This document shows positions 17,093 through 25,650 of a stretch of DNA of 64,000 nt, in pieces (within the stretch, counting starts at the first letter, position 1; every line of letters begins with the position of its first letter). The stretch comes from Clostridia bacterium (GTDB lineage Bacteria; Bacillota; Clostridia; Christensenellales; Aristaeellaceae), in assembly GCA_017501255.1 (NCBI GenBank), contig JAFVXE010000061.1, positions 62,001 through 126,000 on the forward strand. The letters are read 5' to 3'. The notes beneath the pieces were generated by a model that was given only the letters and a program-made list of their open reading frames with translations, had not been told where the DNA came from and ran no database searches. The position numbers and the translations under genes are program-made.

Positions 17093-17824
17093 TCAGTTTC
17101 TGACCGCCCGAACGCAGAAATACAGTTCCGTGATGTCCTCCATCTGGCATTCCAGATAGCCATGGATGGAAAAACCGCTTTCCATCAGCCCGCCCAGATA
17201 GGTCTCCATGGTATGCCCATACTCAATCCAGCCGGAATCGTCGTGCTGTCTGGCATCATAGGGCATCCGGTGCACAGCCTTGTAGTAGCCGCCGTTTTCG
17301 TCCGAGACATAATCGCACAGATAGTTGACCGGGCAGGGAGCCGCCACAATCAGCGTGCCGCCCTTTCGCAGCACCCGGGCGCATTCCCGGAAAACTGCCC
17401 GGGGATTCGGCACATACATGAGAGATGGCGGATTGAGGATCAGATCAAACTGTCCAGCCTCAAACCGGGACAGCTCGCACATATTGCCCTTGACCAGCTG
17501 CATGGACAGGTTTTCCCGCCGAGCAATCTCCCTGTCCTTTGCCAGCATTCCTTCTGATAAATCAAGCACCGTCACCTTTGCGCCTGTACAGGCAAGCAAA
17601 GGCCCTTGAAAGCCGCCCGCACCCGCAAGGCACAGCACATTCCTGCCCTGTACTTCTCCAAACCATTGGGAAGGGATCTCCTTGCCATAGAAGCCAAGGG
17701 ACAGCCGCCCTTCCCGAGCCTCAGTGAGTTGCTCCGGGGTTGCGCACTGCGTCCAGTCGATCTTGCTTGCCACAAGGCGTTCCATGTTCTTCTCCACTTG
17801 GTCGAATACCGTATCCATAGGCAT
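17093..17824 (-). CDS. Class I SAM-dependent methyltransferase
   Basis: A 243-residue methyltransferase with motif I VLCLAGAGGFQGPLLA, motif II VTVLDLSEGML and motif IV FDLILNPPSLMYV. Acceptor unknown; the fold is of the small-molecule (Methyltransf_11) type. Two ATGs lie 6 bases apart: the one at 17824 is 4 bases from GGGAGG and the one at 17818 is 10 bases away, so the start is uncertain by two codons. It begins 19 bases after the znuB stop, so it is probably in the zinc operon. Confidence 0.8.
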   Translation of the reverse strand: MPMDTVFDQVEKNMERLVASKIDWTQCATPEQLTEAREGRLSLGFYGKEIPSQWFGEVQGRNVLCLAGAGGFQGPLLACTGAKVTVLDLSEGMLAKDREIARRENLSMQLVKGNMCELSRFEAGQFDLILNPPSLMYVPNPRAVFRECARVLRKGGTLIVAAPCPVNYLCDYVSDENGGYYKAVHRMPYDARQHDDSGWIEYGHTMETYLGGLMESGFSIHGYLECQMEDITELYFCVRAVRN

Positions 17825-17843
17825 CGTTCCTCCCAAAGGCCTA

Positions 17844-18677
17844 TTACGCCCTCTCCCGGATGCGCCCGATGAGCCAGAACAGCAGAAACGCCAGCACATT
17901 GGCCACCACCACCGTTGCACCGGTAGGGGTATCCAGCAGATAGGAACCGCACAGGCCCAGCATAAAGCACACAACGGAAATCAACGCCGCCGTAATGGTC
18001 ACGCTGCGGAAACTTCGGCACACCCGCATGGCGGTAAGGGCTGGGAAAATGATCAGGCTGGAAATCAGCATAGCGCCCATCACCCGCATCCCCAGCACGA
18101 TGGTCAGCGCCGTCAGGCAGGCCAGCAGCAGATTGTACGCCTCGGTCTTCTCGCCGGTAGCCCGGGCAAAGGTTTCATCGAAGGTAACGGCAAAAATCTT
18201 GCGGTAAAACACCCCAAACAGCACCAGCACCACCGCTGCAAGAATCACGCTCAGCCACACATCCTCGCCGGTCATGGCCAGCACGCTGCCAAAAAGGTAA
18301 TTGTTCACATCACCGGTGGTACCGCTGGAAAGGCTCAGCACAATCACGCCAACAGCCAGTGAGGCTGCGGAAATCATTGCGATGACAGCATCGCCCTTTA
18401 CCTTGGTATGGCTGGACAAACGAAGCAGCAGCACCGCAGCCGCCATCACCACCGGAATGGATACTGCCATGGGGGCTGCGCCCAGCGCAGAGGCTACCGC
18501 CAATGCGCCAAAGCCCACATGGCTCAGGCCGTCGCCAATCATGGAATAGCGTTTCAAAACCAGACTGACGCCCAAAAGTGCGGCGCAGAGGCTGACCAGC
18601 AGACCCACCACCGCAGCCCGCACCATGAAATGATAGCTGAACATCTTGCCAAGCATGGTAAACATTTCATTATTCAT
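17844..18677 (-). CDS. znuB: Zinc ABC transporter permease
   Basis: A 277-residue ABC-3 family permease with eight or nine membrane segments and the family signature GVSLVLKRYSMIGDGLSHVGFG near residue 40. It carries zinc across the membrane with ZnuA and ZnuC. The ATG at 18677 overlaps the znuC stop by 8 bases and lies 11 bases after GGAGG, so translational coupling is likely. Zinc is inferred from the zur gene in the same operon; manganese is the family's other usual substrate. Confidence 0.92.
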   Translation of the reverse strand: MNNEMFTMLGKMFSYHFMVRAAVVGLLVSLCAALLGVSLVLKRYSMIGDGLSHVGFGALAVASALGAAPMAVSIPVVMAAAVLLLRLSSHTKVKGDAVIAMISAASLAVGVIVLSLSSGTTGDVNNYLFGSVLAMTGEDVWLSVILAAVVLVLFGVFYRKIFAVTFDETFARATGEKTEAYNLLLACLTALTIVLGMRVMGAMLISSLIIFPALTAMRVCRSFRSVTITAALISVVCFMLGLCGSYLLDTPTGATVVVANVLAFLLFWLIGRIRERA

Positions 18678-19368
18678 GGCAGCAGCAACCTCCAAAGAAC
18701 GCCACCCCCAGCGGGGAATGACGGTATTCAAACGGCGTGCCATAGAAGCTGCCGGTGCTGGTCAGGTGCAGAATTCGATCCGCTTCCTGGGTGGCTGCCT
18801 GAATATCATGAGAGATCATAACGATCGTGAGTCCCTTTTCTTCATGCAGCATTCGAATCACATCGTACATCTCCCGGGTAACCAGCGGGTCAAGCCCTGC
18901 CACCGGCTCATCCAGCAACAAAAGCGACTTGGTTGCACACAGCGCCCTTGCCAGCAACACCCGCTGCTGCTGACCGCCGCTGAGCCGGGCAAAGCTGCGG
19001 TTGCGCAGACGATCCATGCTCATCAGCCGCAGATTTTCCTCTGCCATCCGCTGATGCCTGGCGTTCATCCAAAGGCCGTGGCAGCCGGAGGAAACCACTT
19101 CCCACACCGATGCCGGGAAATCCGGCTGAATTTCTGAGCGCTGGGGCAGATAGCCAATTTCCGTCTGATGCAGTCCATCCCCAAAGGCGACGCTGCCGCT
19201 GACGGGCTTCAAAAGGCCCAGCAAACCCTTCACCAGCGTGGATTTACCGGAGCCATTTTCACCAACAATACAGAGATACTGCCCTTTCTCAATCTGCAAA
19301 TCCAATTCCTTCACAACGGGCACACCTTCATAGGCAAAGGTGGCTTTCTCACAGGTAATCAAAGACAT
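18670..19368 (-). CDS. znuC: Zinc ABC transporter ATPase
   Basis: A 232-residue ABC ATPase with Walker A GENGSGKST, Q-loop IGYLPQRSE, signature LSGGQQQR, Walker B LLLLDEPVAGLD and switch His in MISHDIQ. It powers ZnuB. The C terminus ends in the small Cys/His tail GGCCCHE, which may bind metal. The ATG at 19368 follows GGAGG at 10 bases and overlaps the znuA stop by 10 bases. Confidence 0.92.
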   Translation of the reverse strand: MSLITCEKATFAYEGVPVVKELDLQIEKGQYLCIVGENGSGKSTLVKGLLGLLKPVSGSVAFGDGLHQTEIGYLPQRSEIQPDFPASVWEVVSSGCHGLWMNARHQRMAEENLRLMSMDRLRNRSFARLSGGQQQRVLLARALCATKSLLLLDEPVAGLDPLVTREMYDVIRMLHEEKGLTIVMISHDIQAATQEADRILHLTSTGSFYGTPFEYRHSPLGVAFFGGCCCHE

Positions 19369-20408
19369 CCGTTCAGCGCCTCCTTCAAGGCTTCTACGTT
19401 CTGCCACATCAGGGAAACATAGGTGGCTCCTGCGGCAATTTCTTCTGCCGATACCGTATGGCAGCTATGGAACAGCCGGAGCTGCACCCCGGTTTCTTCC
19501 GCAAGAATGCGGGCGGTTTTCTGGCTGGAATACTCGATATGGAACACCACCGGCACCCCTTCCCTGCGGACGGTATCCACCAAAGAGATCACCGTGCGCA
19601 CGCTGGGCTCGCTGTCCTCGCTGCAACCGGGGAAGGCTGCATCGTATCGCAGGCCATAGGCAGCGGCAAAATACCGCAGCGGAAAACGATCGCCAAAAAT
19701 GAGCAAATCCCGCTGGCTGCTGGATACAATTTCTTCAAAAGCCACGTCAATCTGATGGATTTCCTCTGTATAGGCTGCCGCATTGGCACGGAAGGCATCT
19801 ACCGATTCCGGCTGTATGCGGCAAAGTTCCTGCGCAATGGCGTTTACGATCAAAATGGCATTTTTGGGGGATGTCCACACGTGCTCGTCCAGTTCTTCGG
19901 CGTGCTCATGGGGCGTTTCCTCCCCGTGCTCATGGTCGTGGCTGTGGTCATGGGTATCATCGCTGCAGGTTTCCGCATCGTGGGTATGATGGGACTGCAT
20001 ACTGGCGGTGTGTTCCTCTGCCAGCACAGTGATCACATCCATCATGCGAAGGGTTGCAGGCGCATCCTCCCCCAGGGAATCCAGAATCCGCTCGATCCAG
20101 CTGTCGCTTTCGCCGCCGGTATAGATGAACAGATCCGCATTCTGAATAGCCAGCACATCCTTGGGGGACGGCTCATAGCTGTGGCTGTCCGCTCCCGGCG
20201 GGATGAGCATGACAACATGAGCTTCTTCCCCTGCCACCTGCCGGGCAAAATCGAAGCCCGGAAAAATCATGGTGACGATTTCAAGGGGAGCCTTGTCCTT
20301 CTTCGGCAGCATTTCTTCCCCATAGCCAGGCAAAATGGCCAGCGCCAAAACAGATGCAATCAGCAGCACGCAGATTAACCGGCCGTTCTTTTGATTCAGC
20401 TTCCTCAT
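19359..20408 (-). CDS. znuA: Zinc-binding substrate protein of ABC transporter
   Basis: A 349-residue cluster A-I solute-binding protein. An N-terminal hydrophobic segment (residues about 10-30) is a signal sequence. Zinc ligands are visible in GADSHSYEPSPKD, DEHVWTSPKNA and FHIEYSS/FGDRFPLRYF regions, and between the first two lies a His/Asp/Glu-rich loop (residues about 135-170, with HDHSHDHEHGEE) typical of zinc-specific members. The ATG at 20408 overlaps the zur stop as ATGA. It delivers extracellular zinc to ZnuBC. Confidence 0.93.
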   Translation of the reverse strand: MRKLNQKNGRLICVLLIASVLALAILPGYGEEMLPKKDKAPLEIVTMIFPGFDFARQVAGEEAHVVMLIPPGADSHSYEPSPKDVLAIQNADLFIYTGGESDSWIERILDSLGEDAPATLRMMDVITVLAEEHTASMQSHHTHDAETCSDDTHDHSHDHEHGEETPHEHAEELDEHVWTSPKNAILIVNAIAQELCRIQPESVDAFRANAAAYTEEIHQIDVAFEEIVSSSQRDLLIFGDRFPLRYFAAAYGLRYDAAFPGCSEDSEPSVRTVISLVDTVRREGVPVVFHIEYSSQKTARILAEETGVQLRLFHSCHTVSAEEIAAGATYVSLMWQNVEALKEALNGCL

Positions 20409-20830
20409 TCTACGCCTGCTTTCTCTTGCTTTTTCGCACAATCCTGACACAAGCCGCACAGCATGGTACGGCCTTCATCCAGCACAAAGCCATGGTGAGC
20501 ACGGATGTGCACGGCAAATGCCTCCACCTCATCACAGTGCAGATGCTCCATGGCGCCGCACTGAGCGCAGCGGATGTGCAGATGGCTTTCCCTGCAAGGA
20601 TTGTATTGATACTGCGCTGCCTCGCTGCTGCTCTGGGGGGCATACCGCCGCAAAACGCCAGCATCGCACAGCTTGGTGATGGCGCGGTACACCGTGGTTT
20701 TGCCCACATCCATGCCCTCCGCAAGCAGCTGCCGGTAGGCTTCCTCCGCTGTCAGGCACGCATGGGCAGAGCGCTCAAACAACGCCACGATAGCTTCCTG
20801 CTGTCTGGTCTGATAATTACCGCGCTGCAT
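20405..20830 (-). CDS. zur: Fur-family zinc regulator
   Basis: A 141-residue Fur-fold repressor: winged helix with TAEEAYRQLLAEGMDVGKTTVYRAI, then a dimerisation domain with HLHIRCAQCG and CGLCQDC, the two CxxC pairs of the structural zinc site, and His/Glu residues of the sensing site (HCDEVEAF, HHGF). Identity as Zur and not Fur or PerR is inferred from the downstream znuACB genes. Start ATG follows GGAGG by 6 bases. First gene of the operon, with a Fur-type box over its own start region. Confidence 0.9.
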   Translation of the reverse strand: MQRGNYQTRQQEAIVALFERSAHACLTAEEAYRQLLAEGMDVGKTTVYRAITKLCDAGVLRRYAPQSSSEAAQYQYNPCRESHLHIRCAQCGAMEHLHCDEVEAFAVHIRAHHGFVLDEGRTMLCGLCQDCAKKQEKAGVE

Positions 20831-20851
20831 CCCGTTTCCTCCTTCAAAGCA

Positions 20852-20868
20852 ATGAAAATGGTTTTCAT
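20852..20868. promoter_or_regulatory. Zur/Fur-type operator
   Basis: ATGAAAA-TGG-TTTTCAT is a perfect 7-3-7 inverted repeat, and TTTTCATTTTCA extends it to one side. It lies just downstream of the predicted transcription start (about 20874), where a bound repressor would block initiation or early elongation of the zur operon. Confidence 0.8.
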
Positions 20869-20880
20869 TTTCAAATTGGT

Positions 20881-20909
20881 AGTATACATGGTGGAGAATG
20901 CCCTGTCAA
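20881..20909 (-). promoter_or_regulatory. Promoter of zur-znu operon
   Basis: Minus-strand consensus TTGACA (20904-20909), 17-base spacer, TATACT (20881-20886). Leader about 44 bases to the zur ATG. Confidence 0.85.
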
Positions 20910-20969
20910 GCTTTTCGATGATTTTCAATGCTTTGCGCCGGAGGACGATCATACCAACCATCCGCTGAA

Positions 20970-20994
20970 AAGAAAAAGCCGCCCGAAGGCGGCA
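20970..20994 (-). terminator. Terminator of Hsp70 module
   Basis: Minus-strand stem GCCGCC-TTCG-GGCGGC (20978-20993) followed by TTTTTCTTTT. The UUCG tetraloop makes this a very stable terminator, 5 bases after the stop of the zinc-ribbon gene. Confidence 0.92.
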
Positions 20995-20998
20995 AAAT

Positions 20999-21445
20999 TC
21001 AACTCTTCTGCGTAAAGCTGGTATGACAACGGCTGCAGGTAATGGTTACCACGCCGCTGCCCCGTTTCAGGCGCAGCCAGGCTTTACAGCCGGGGCACTT
21101 GAAATACTTGTAGATCTTGCGGTTTTTGAAGCGGTTCACAGCCTGCGTCCGCTTCTTTTTCTGCCGGTCACAGAAAGCGACATAACGGCGGTTTTCTGCC
21201 CGGCGCTTTTCCAGATTACGGGAGAACATACGATAGATACAAAACACATATGCAGCCAGACCCGCAAAGGAAAGCAGCATACTTACCACAGCCAGCAACG
21301 GACGGTTTACAAAGCTACCCAGAATGGAGCTGAGCAAATTCAGGGCAAGGCCGCCCCACAAAAGAGTCATACCCAGCTGATCCACACCATTTCGCCCGTT
21401 CATAAAGGAACGGAGCGTCTGCTTGATTTTCTCCCAAAAGGACAT
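20999..21445 (-). CDS. Small membrane protein with C-terminal zinc ribbon
   Basis: A 148-residue protein: an amphipathic start MSFWEKIKQTLRSF, two membrane segments (residues about 25-70), a strongly basic linker (KKKRTQAVNRFKNRKIYKY) and a zinc ribbon with CPGC and CSRC pairs at the C terminus. The ATG at 21445 follows AAAGGAG by 8 bases. It is the last gene of the dnaK-DUF5685-dnaJ unit, 19 bases after the J-protein stop, so it may anchor or sense for that chaperone set at the membrane. No homologue of known function comes to mind. Confidence 0.75.
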   Translation of the reverse strand: MSFWEKIKQTLRSFMNGRNGVDQLGMTLLWGGLALNLLSSILGSFVNRPLLAVVSMLLSFAGLAAYVFCIYRMFSRNLEKRRAENRRYVAFCDRQKKKRTQAVNRFKNRKIYKYFKCPGCKAWLRLKRGSGVVTITCSRCHTSFTQKS

Positions 21446-21464
21446 TCTGTCATTCTCCTTTCCA

Positions 21465-22235
21465 TCAGCAGCAGCCGTAATAGCCACGGCCGCAGCAGCA
21501 ATTGCACAGCATATTCATCATACAGCAGGTGACCATGGGGCTGGAGCAACAATTGAGACCGCCCATACTGCCGCCCCGGTAGCCATAAGCCTGTCCACCT
21601 GCGTTGAGCTGGGCCAGCAGTTCCCGGTACGCCACCTCATCCGGCGCCATCTGGGAAGCGGTGCGGGCATCGTTGAGGGCAGCCAGACGGTTGCCGACAC
21701 CCATATTGGCCCGTGCGCTCCAGTAGTACCATGCCGCCTTGCGCTGGTCAATGCGCTTGAGTGCATTCAAAGCATCGCCATAGCGGCCGGCCAGCACCAT
21801 CTGCTCCACATTTTTGAAAATCGGATCATTTTCATAATAGGAAGTGCTCTGGTAGGAACGGCTGCCGCCGCTGAACAGATCCTCAAAATTAAAAAACTGA
21901 AAACCGCCGAAATCATAACCGCCCTGCTGGCTGGAGCCACCGGAGCGATAATCCCCATAGCCGCCCTGAGAACCATAGCCGCCAAAGGGATTGTATCCGC
22001 CATAGCTGCTGCTTGAGCCGCCATAGCCGGAGCCAGAACTGCCATAGCTACCCTGACCCTTATTCTTGATCAGGTAGGTATAGGCATCGTTGACTTCCTT
22101 CATTTTCCTCTCTGCATCAGCGCTGCCGCCGTTCAGATCGGGATGGTATTTCTTGGCCAGCTTGCGGTAGGCCGCCTTGATCTCGTCATCACTGGCACCG
22201 GGGGCAATGCCCAGCACCTCGTAGGGGTCTCTCAT
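21465..22235 (-). CDS. J-domain protein with Gly/Tyr/Ser-rich region and Cys-rich tail
   Basis: A 256-residue protein with an N-terminal J domain (residues 3-62, HPD at 31-33), then a Gly/Ser/Tyr-rich stretch (about 65-110), a helical TPR-like part (about 140-205, [18 protein letters not shown]) and a tail with ten Cys in the last 28 residues ([19 protein letters not shown]). It lacks the zinc-finger and substrate domains of true DnaJ, so it is a specialised co-chaperone stimulating the DnaK-like ATPase. Start overlaps the DUF5685 stop (ATGA). Confidence 0.85.
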   Translation of the reverse strand: MRDPYEVLGIAPGASDDEIKAAYRKLAKKYHPDLNGGSADAERKMKEVNDAYTYLIKNKGQGSYGSSGSGYGGSSSSYGGYNPFGGYGSQGGYGDYRSGGSSQQGGYDFGGFQFFNFEDLFSGGSRSYQSTSYYENDPIFKNVEQMVLAGRYGDALNALKRIDQRKAAWYYWSARANMGVGNRLAALNDARTASQMAPDEVAYRELLAQLNAGGQAYGYRGGSMGGLNCCSSPMVTCCMMNMLCNCCCGRGYYGCC

Positions 22236-23092
22236 GCTGTCCCTTCTTTCACAACGGCGGGTTTGTCCTTATCCCGACGCTTTTGTAGTGCATGGTAGCG
22301 CATCCAGCAGCCACCATAGAGAATATTTCGCAGAAGATCCGCATCCTGCACCACAGGCAGCATTTCAAATGCTTCGGTGCATTCGGCGATGAGCATCGTC
22401 AGGCACTGGTGCACAAAGCTCTCGTAATCCTCCCGCTGATGATACGCCTCCAGCGGATTGTAGCGGCCTTTGCGCAGGTCGCCGGGCAGATCTTCATAGG
22501 CGTCCATCAGGTAGATGAACCGTCCCAGCCCCTGCCCCATCTGGGCAAGGGTATCTGCCCAGTAGTCGCTTTCTTTGTAGCGGTATACGACGCCCAGCAT
22601 CTGTGCAGTCAGGTTGGCAGCGCCGTCAAGGCTGTTATCTCCGGCTTTTTCAAGGGCATTGAGTTCCTTGAGACAGGTTTCAATCTGCCGGCATTTTTCC
22701 GGATGCTTCTCAAAAACCCGGTCATAGGCCTTTTGAAGCAGTACCGCTTCACTACGGCTGATGATGCTGCGGTCATCCTGCCAGTTATCCATGCACTTAT
22801 GGTAGCTGAGCGCCACGTTCATATCCGCACAGTACACGGCGGGTTCGCTGTAAACATAGTTGCGCCCCGCTACCGGATGCAAAAAACAATGTTCCAGCCC
22901 CATGGTCTCCTGCGGCTCATAGAGGGAGTTAAGCAGGATATACAGGAAGGTCAGATCATAGCTGAGTGTGATCCGGCTCAAGCTGCCATGGCGCTGCCGG
23001 AGGGTACGGCACAGGCCGCAGTAAAAGCTCCGGTACCGGTCGCTGCGTTCCTTGGGCAGCGCATCCGGCGCAATGGTGATATAGCCAAACAT
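22232..23092 (-). CDS. DUF5685-family protein
   Basis: A 286-residue soluble, largely helical protein beginning [20 protein letters not shown] and containing [14 protein letters not shown], a CxxC site near residue 25 followed by a helical body with further Cys residues ([26 protein letters not shown]) and [23 protein letters not shown]. This is the DUF5685 layout; some resemblance to squalene/phytoene-synthase-like helical folds (DAYEDLPxD) may be chance. It lies between dnaK-like and J-protein genes in one operon, 33 bases after the first. Function unknown. Confidence 0.8.
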   Translation of the reverse strand: MFGYITIAPDALPKERSDRYRSFYCGLCRTLRQRHGSLSRITLSYDLTFLYILLNSLYEPQETMGLEHCFLHPVAGRNYVYSEPAVYCADMNVALSYHKCMDNWQDDRSIISRSEAVLLQKAYDRVFEKHPEKCRQIETCLKELNALEKAGDNSLDGAANLTAQMLGVVYRYKESDYWADTLAQMGQGLGRFIYLMDAYEDLPGDLRKGRYNPLEAYHQREDYESFVHQCLTMLIAECTEAFEMLPVVQDADLLRNILYGGCWMRYHALQKRRDKDKPAVVKEGTA

Positions 23093-23125
23093 ATTTCGAT
23101 TGCCTTTCTTTTGCGAAGCGTACCG

Positions 23126-24889
23126 TCAGTTCTGAATATCCGCATCCATGGCGCCGTCCTGATCATCCATATCAGAGGGATCCACATAGCGTCCAACGGC
23201 ATTGAGCGCATCGGTCAAATCTTCGCAGGCCTCCTTCAGTTCCCGGTCATTGCCGGAATCCATGGCCTGTTTTACCCGCTTGCGCATCCCTTCAATGCGC
23301 TCCTTATCCACCGGATTCAGTTTCTTCTGGGCGTTCTTCGCCTGATACATCAGTTCCTCCGCCCGATTCTGCATCTCCGCACGCTTCTTACGAAGGGCAT
23401 CCTCCTCGGCATACCGCTGCGCATCCCGCACTGCACGGTCAATTTCCTCCGAGGACATATTGGAGGACTGGGTCAGCGTGATCTCCTGATGCTTCCCGGT
23501 GCCCAGATCTTTGGCGGATACATGGACAATGCCATTGGCATCGATGGAGAAGGTTACCTCAATTTGCGGCACGCCCCGGGGCGCACGACGGATGCCCGTC
23601 AGCCGGAAACGGCCCAAAGTCTTGTTGCAGCTGGCGATTTCCCGCTCGCCCTGCAAAACATGGATATCCACAGCGGTCTGGAAACTGGCGGCAGTGGTGA
23701 AAATCTGGCTGCGCTGCACAGGCAGGATGGTATTGCGCTCAATGATCCGGCTGAACACATCGCCCATGGTTTCAATGCCAAGGGACAGGGGCGTTACATC
23801 CACCAACACCAGCCCCTTGACCTCGCCTTTCAGAATGCCGCCCTGCAGTGCTGCACCCAGCGCCACGCATTCATCCGGATTGATATCCCGGCTGGGTTCC
23901 TTGCCGGTGATGCGCTTCACAGCCGCCTGCACCGCCGGGATGCGGGTGGAACCGCCCACCATCAGCACCCGGTTCAAATCTCCGGGCTGCAGGCCAGCAT
24001 CCCGGAGCGCCTGTTCCACAGGGCCGGTGGTGGCTTTCACCAGATGGGCTGTCAACTCGTCAAAGGTGGCACGGGTCAGGGTGGTTTCCAGATGCTTGGC
24101 ACCGTTTTTGTCCGAATACAGGAAAGGCAGGCTGACCGTGGTGGAAAGAGCTGCACTCAATTCGATCTTGGCTTTCTCAGCGGCTTCCCGGATGCGCCCC
24201 AGAGCCGCCTGATCGGTGGACAGATCGATATGCTCCTGACGCTTGAACACATTCAGCAGCCAACTGACCACACAGTTGTCAAAATCATCGCCGCCCAAAC
24301 GGTTGTTGCCGGAGGTTGCCAGTACTTCAATCACATCGTTGTTAATGTCCAGAATGGATACATCAAAGGTACCGCCGCCCAGATCATACACCATGATGCG
24401 CTGAGCGCCTCCCTTATCCATGCCATACGCCATGGCAGCAGCGGTGGGCTCGTTGATGATACGCAGCACATTCAGTCCGGCAATCCGGCCCGCATCCTTG
24501 GTGGCCTGACGCTGGCTGTCGCTGAAATAGGCAGGTACCGTGATCACCGCATCGGTGACGCTTTCGCCCAGATAGGCTTCTGCATCCATTTTCAGCTTTT
24601 GCAGAATAATGGCGGAGATCTCCTGGGGCGTATAGTTCTTGCCATCAATTTTGGTGCGGTTATCCGTGCCCATTTCCCGCTTGATGGAGAAAATGGTTCT
24701 GTCGCTGTTGGTTATCGCCTGCCGCTTGGCAGCGCTGCCCACAATGCGTTCCCCATCCTTGGAAAAAGCCACCACGGAAGGCGTGGTGCGCCCGCCCTCT
24801 GCATTGGGAATGACCACCGCTTCGCCGTTTTCCAAAAAAGCCACGCAGGAATTGGTGGTTCCTAAATCAATACCGATTACTTTACCCAT
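23126..24889 (-). CDS. dnaK: Hsp70 (DnaK-like) chaperone
   Basis: A 587-residue Hsp70: ATPase domain with [27 protein letters not shown] and [14 protein letters not shown], the linker/substrate domain ([32 protein letters not shown]) and a helical lid that is shorter than in standard DnaK and ends in an acidic tail. It binds unfolded peptides under ATP control. The ATG at 24889 follows AGGAGG. No grpE, hrcA or standard dnaJ adjoins and no CIRCE element is seen, so this may be a second, specialised Hsp70 working with the J protein two genes on; if no other copy exists it is the housekeeping DnaK. Confidence 0.92.
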   Translation of the reverse strand: MGKVIGIDLGTTNSCVAFLENGEAVVIPNAEGGRTTPSVVAFSKDGERIVGSAAKRQAITNSDRTIFSIKREMGTDNRTKIDGKNYTPQEISAIILQKLKMDAEAYLGESVTDAVITVPAYFSDSQRQATKDAGRIAGLNVLRIINEPTAAAMAYGMDKGGAQRIMVYDLGGGTFDVSILDINNDVIEVLATSGNNRLGGDDFDNCVVSWLLNVFKRQEHIDLSTDQAALGRIREAAEKAKIELSAALSTTVSLPFLYSDKNGAKHLETTLTRATFDELTAHLVKATTGPVEQALRDAGLQPGDLNRVLMVGGSTRIPAVQAAVKRITGKEPSRDINPDECVALGAALQGGILKGEVKGLVLVDVTPLSLGIETMGDVFSRIIERNTILPVQRSQIFTTAASFQTAVDIHVLQGEREIASCNKTLGRFRLTGIRRAPRGVPQIEVTFSIDANGIVHVSAKDLGTGKHQEITLTQSSNMSSEEIDRAVRDAQRYAEEDALRKKRAEMQNRAEELMYQAKNAQKKLNPVDKERIEGMRKRVKQAMDSGNDRELKEACEDLTDALNAVGRYVDPSDMDDQDGAMDADIQN

Positions 24890-24900
24890 AACAATCCTCC

Positions 24901-24926
24901 TGACCCAAAAATCAAAAAACGGGTCA
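24901..24926 (-). promoter_or_regulatory. Inverted repeat in dnaK leader
   Basis: Minus-strand TGACCC and GGGTCA arms 14 bases apart lie in the leader; the second arm is immediately next to the AGGAGG ribosome site. A stem here would partly shield the site. Only six base pairs, so the role is doubtful. Confidence 0.35.
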
Positions 24927-24932
24927 CCATCT

Positions 24933-24961
24933 ATCATACCCAAATGATAGCAACAATGCAA
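24933..24961 (-). promoter_or_regulatory. Promoter of Hsp70 module
   Basis: Minus-strand TTGCAT (24956-24961), 17-base spacer, TATGAT (24933-24938). A housekeeping-type promoter with no CIRCE inverted repeat. Confidence 0.7.
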
Positions 24962-25015
24962 AGTATTTATATGTCCAAACCGTAAACTTTGCTTTTCAGC
25001 GCTGTTTATTCCGGC

Positions 25016-25046
25016 TGAATAACGGTTTTTCTTTTGATGAATGCTA
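25016..25046 (+). promoter_or_regulatory. Candidate SigG/SigF-type promoter before DUF2953-gerW-dacF
   Basis: TGAATA (25016-25021), 18-base spacer, AATGCTA (25040-25046). The SigG consensus is TGAATA with CATACTA, so five of seven -10 bases fit. Forespore sigma control agrees with gerW and dacF downstream. No better vegetative promoter is seen. Confidence 0.4.
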
Positions 25047-25077
25047 AGAAAAATCAATCAACAAACGGAGGAATCGG

Positions 25078-25650
25078 ATGAATCCTTATCTGCTCAGCCT
25101 GATGATCTATCTGGTGTTGATCACCCCGCTCAGGCTGTTTCTGCGCATCCGTATCGGTTCCAAAAGCAGCTATATGCTCCGCATACAGGCTGCCGGTCTG
25201 CCCTTTTACCGCAGTCGCCGGGATGAGGATCCCTCGGATGAGCAGCCCATCGACCAGCAGGAAATGAGCCAGCAGTTGCAGCCAGAGAACCTTCATCTGC
25301 TGCGCAGTCTGATTTCCAAACCCATCCTGCGGCTGTTTTTTCGCTCAACACAGCTGAAATGGCTGTCTGTCTATGTCCATATTTCTCAGCCGGATGCCAT
25401 GCAGAACGCTTTGCTCTACGAAGCCATCCGCACAGCAGCCGAAACAGCCGGTCACCTTGTTGCAGACCATTTCCCCCTGCGCATTCATCTTCGGACAGAT
25501 TTTCAGGGGCATGGGTCGGAGGTACTCATCCGGTGCATAGTCAGCCTCAGATTGGGCAGTCTACTTCCAGCGGCTTTTGTGTGGCTGTGGCGAGTATTCC
25601 GGCTGGAAAAGGAACCGCCGAAGGAGGAAAAATATGCAGCATCCCATTGA
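25078..25650 (+). CDS. DUF2953 family membrane-anchored protein
   Basis: A 190-residue protein with an N-terminal membrane helix (LLSLMIYLVLITPLRLFL), a variable acidic region and the DUF2953 core near the C terminus (LLYEAIRTAAETAGHLV, then RTDFQGHGSEVLIRCIVSLRLGSLLPA) with a second hydrophobic helix. The ATG follows ACGGAGG. Its stop overlaps gerW by 17 bases. DUF2953-gerW-dacF is a conserved order in spore-forming Clostridia, so a sporulation link is likely, mechanism unknown. Confidence 0.75.
   Translation: MNPYLLSLMIYLVLITPLRLFLRIRIGSKSSYMLRIQAAGLPFYRSRRDEDPSDEQPIDQQEMSQQLQPENLHLLRSLISKPILRLFFRSTQLKWLSVYVHISQPDAMQNALLYEAIRTAAETAGHLVADHFPLRIHLRTDFQGHGSEVLIRCIVSLRLGSLLPAAFVWLWRVFRLEKEPPKEEKYAASH

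Noticed and set aside
21900..22060. Tandem DNA repeat array in the Gly/Ser/Tyr region of the J protein
   Set aside because: The repeats are short, imperfect codon-level patterns of low-complexity protein, not an independent repeat element.
22292..24865. 857-residue plus-strand frame opposite DUF5685 and dnaK
   Set aside because: Antisense shadow of GC-rich genes; no family resemblance and no start signal.
24889..25020. CIRCE heat-shock element before dnaK
   Set aside because: No TTAGCACTC/GAGTGCTAA repeat is present; the TGACCC/GGGTCA repeat is much shorter and differently placed.
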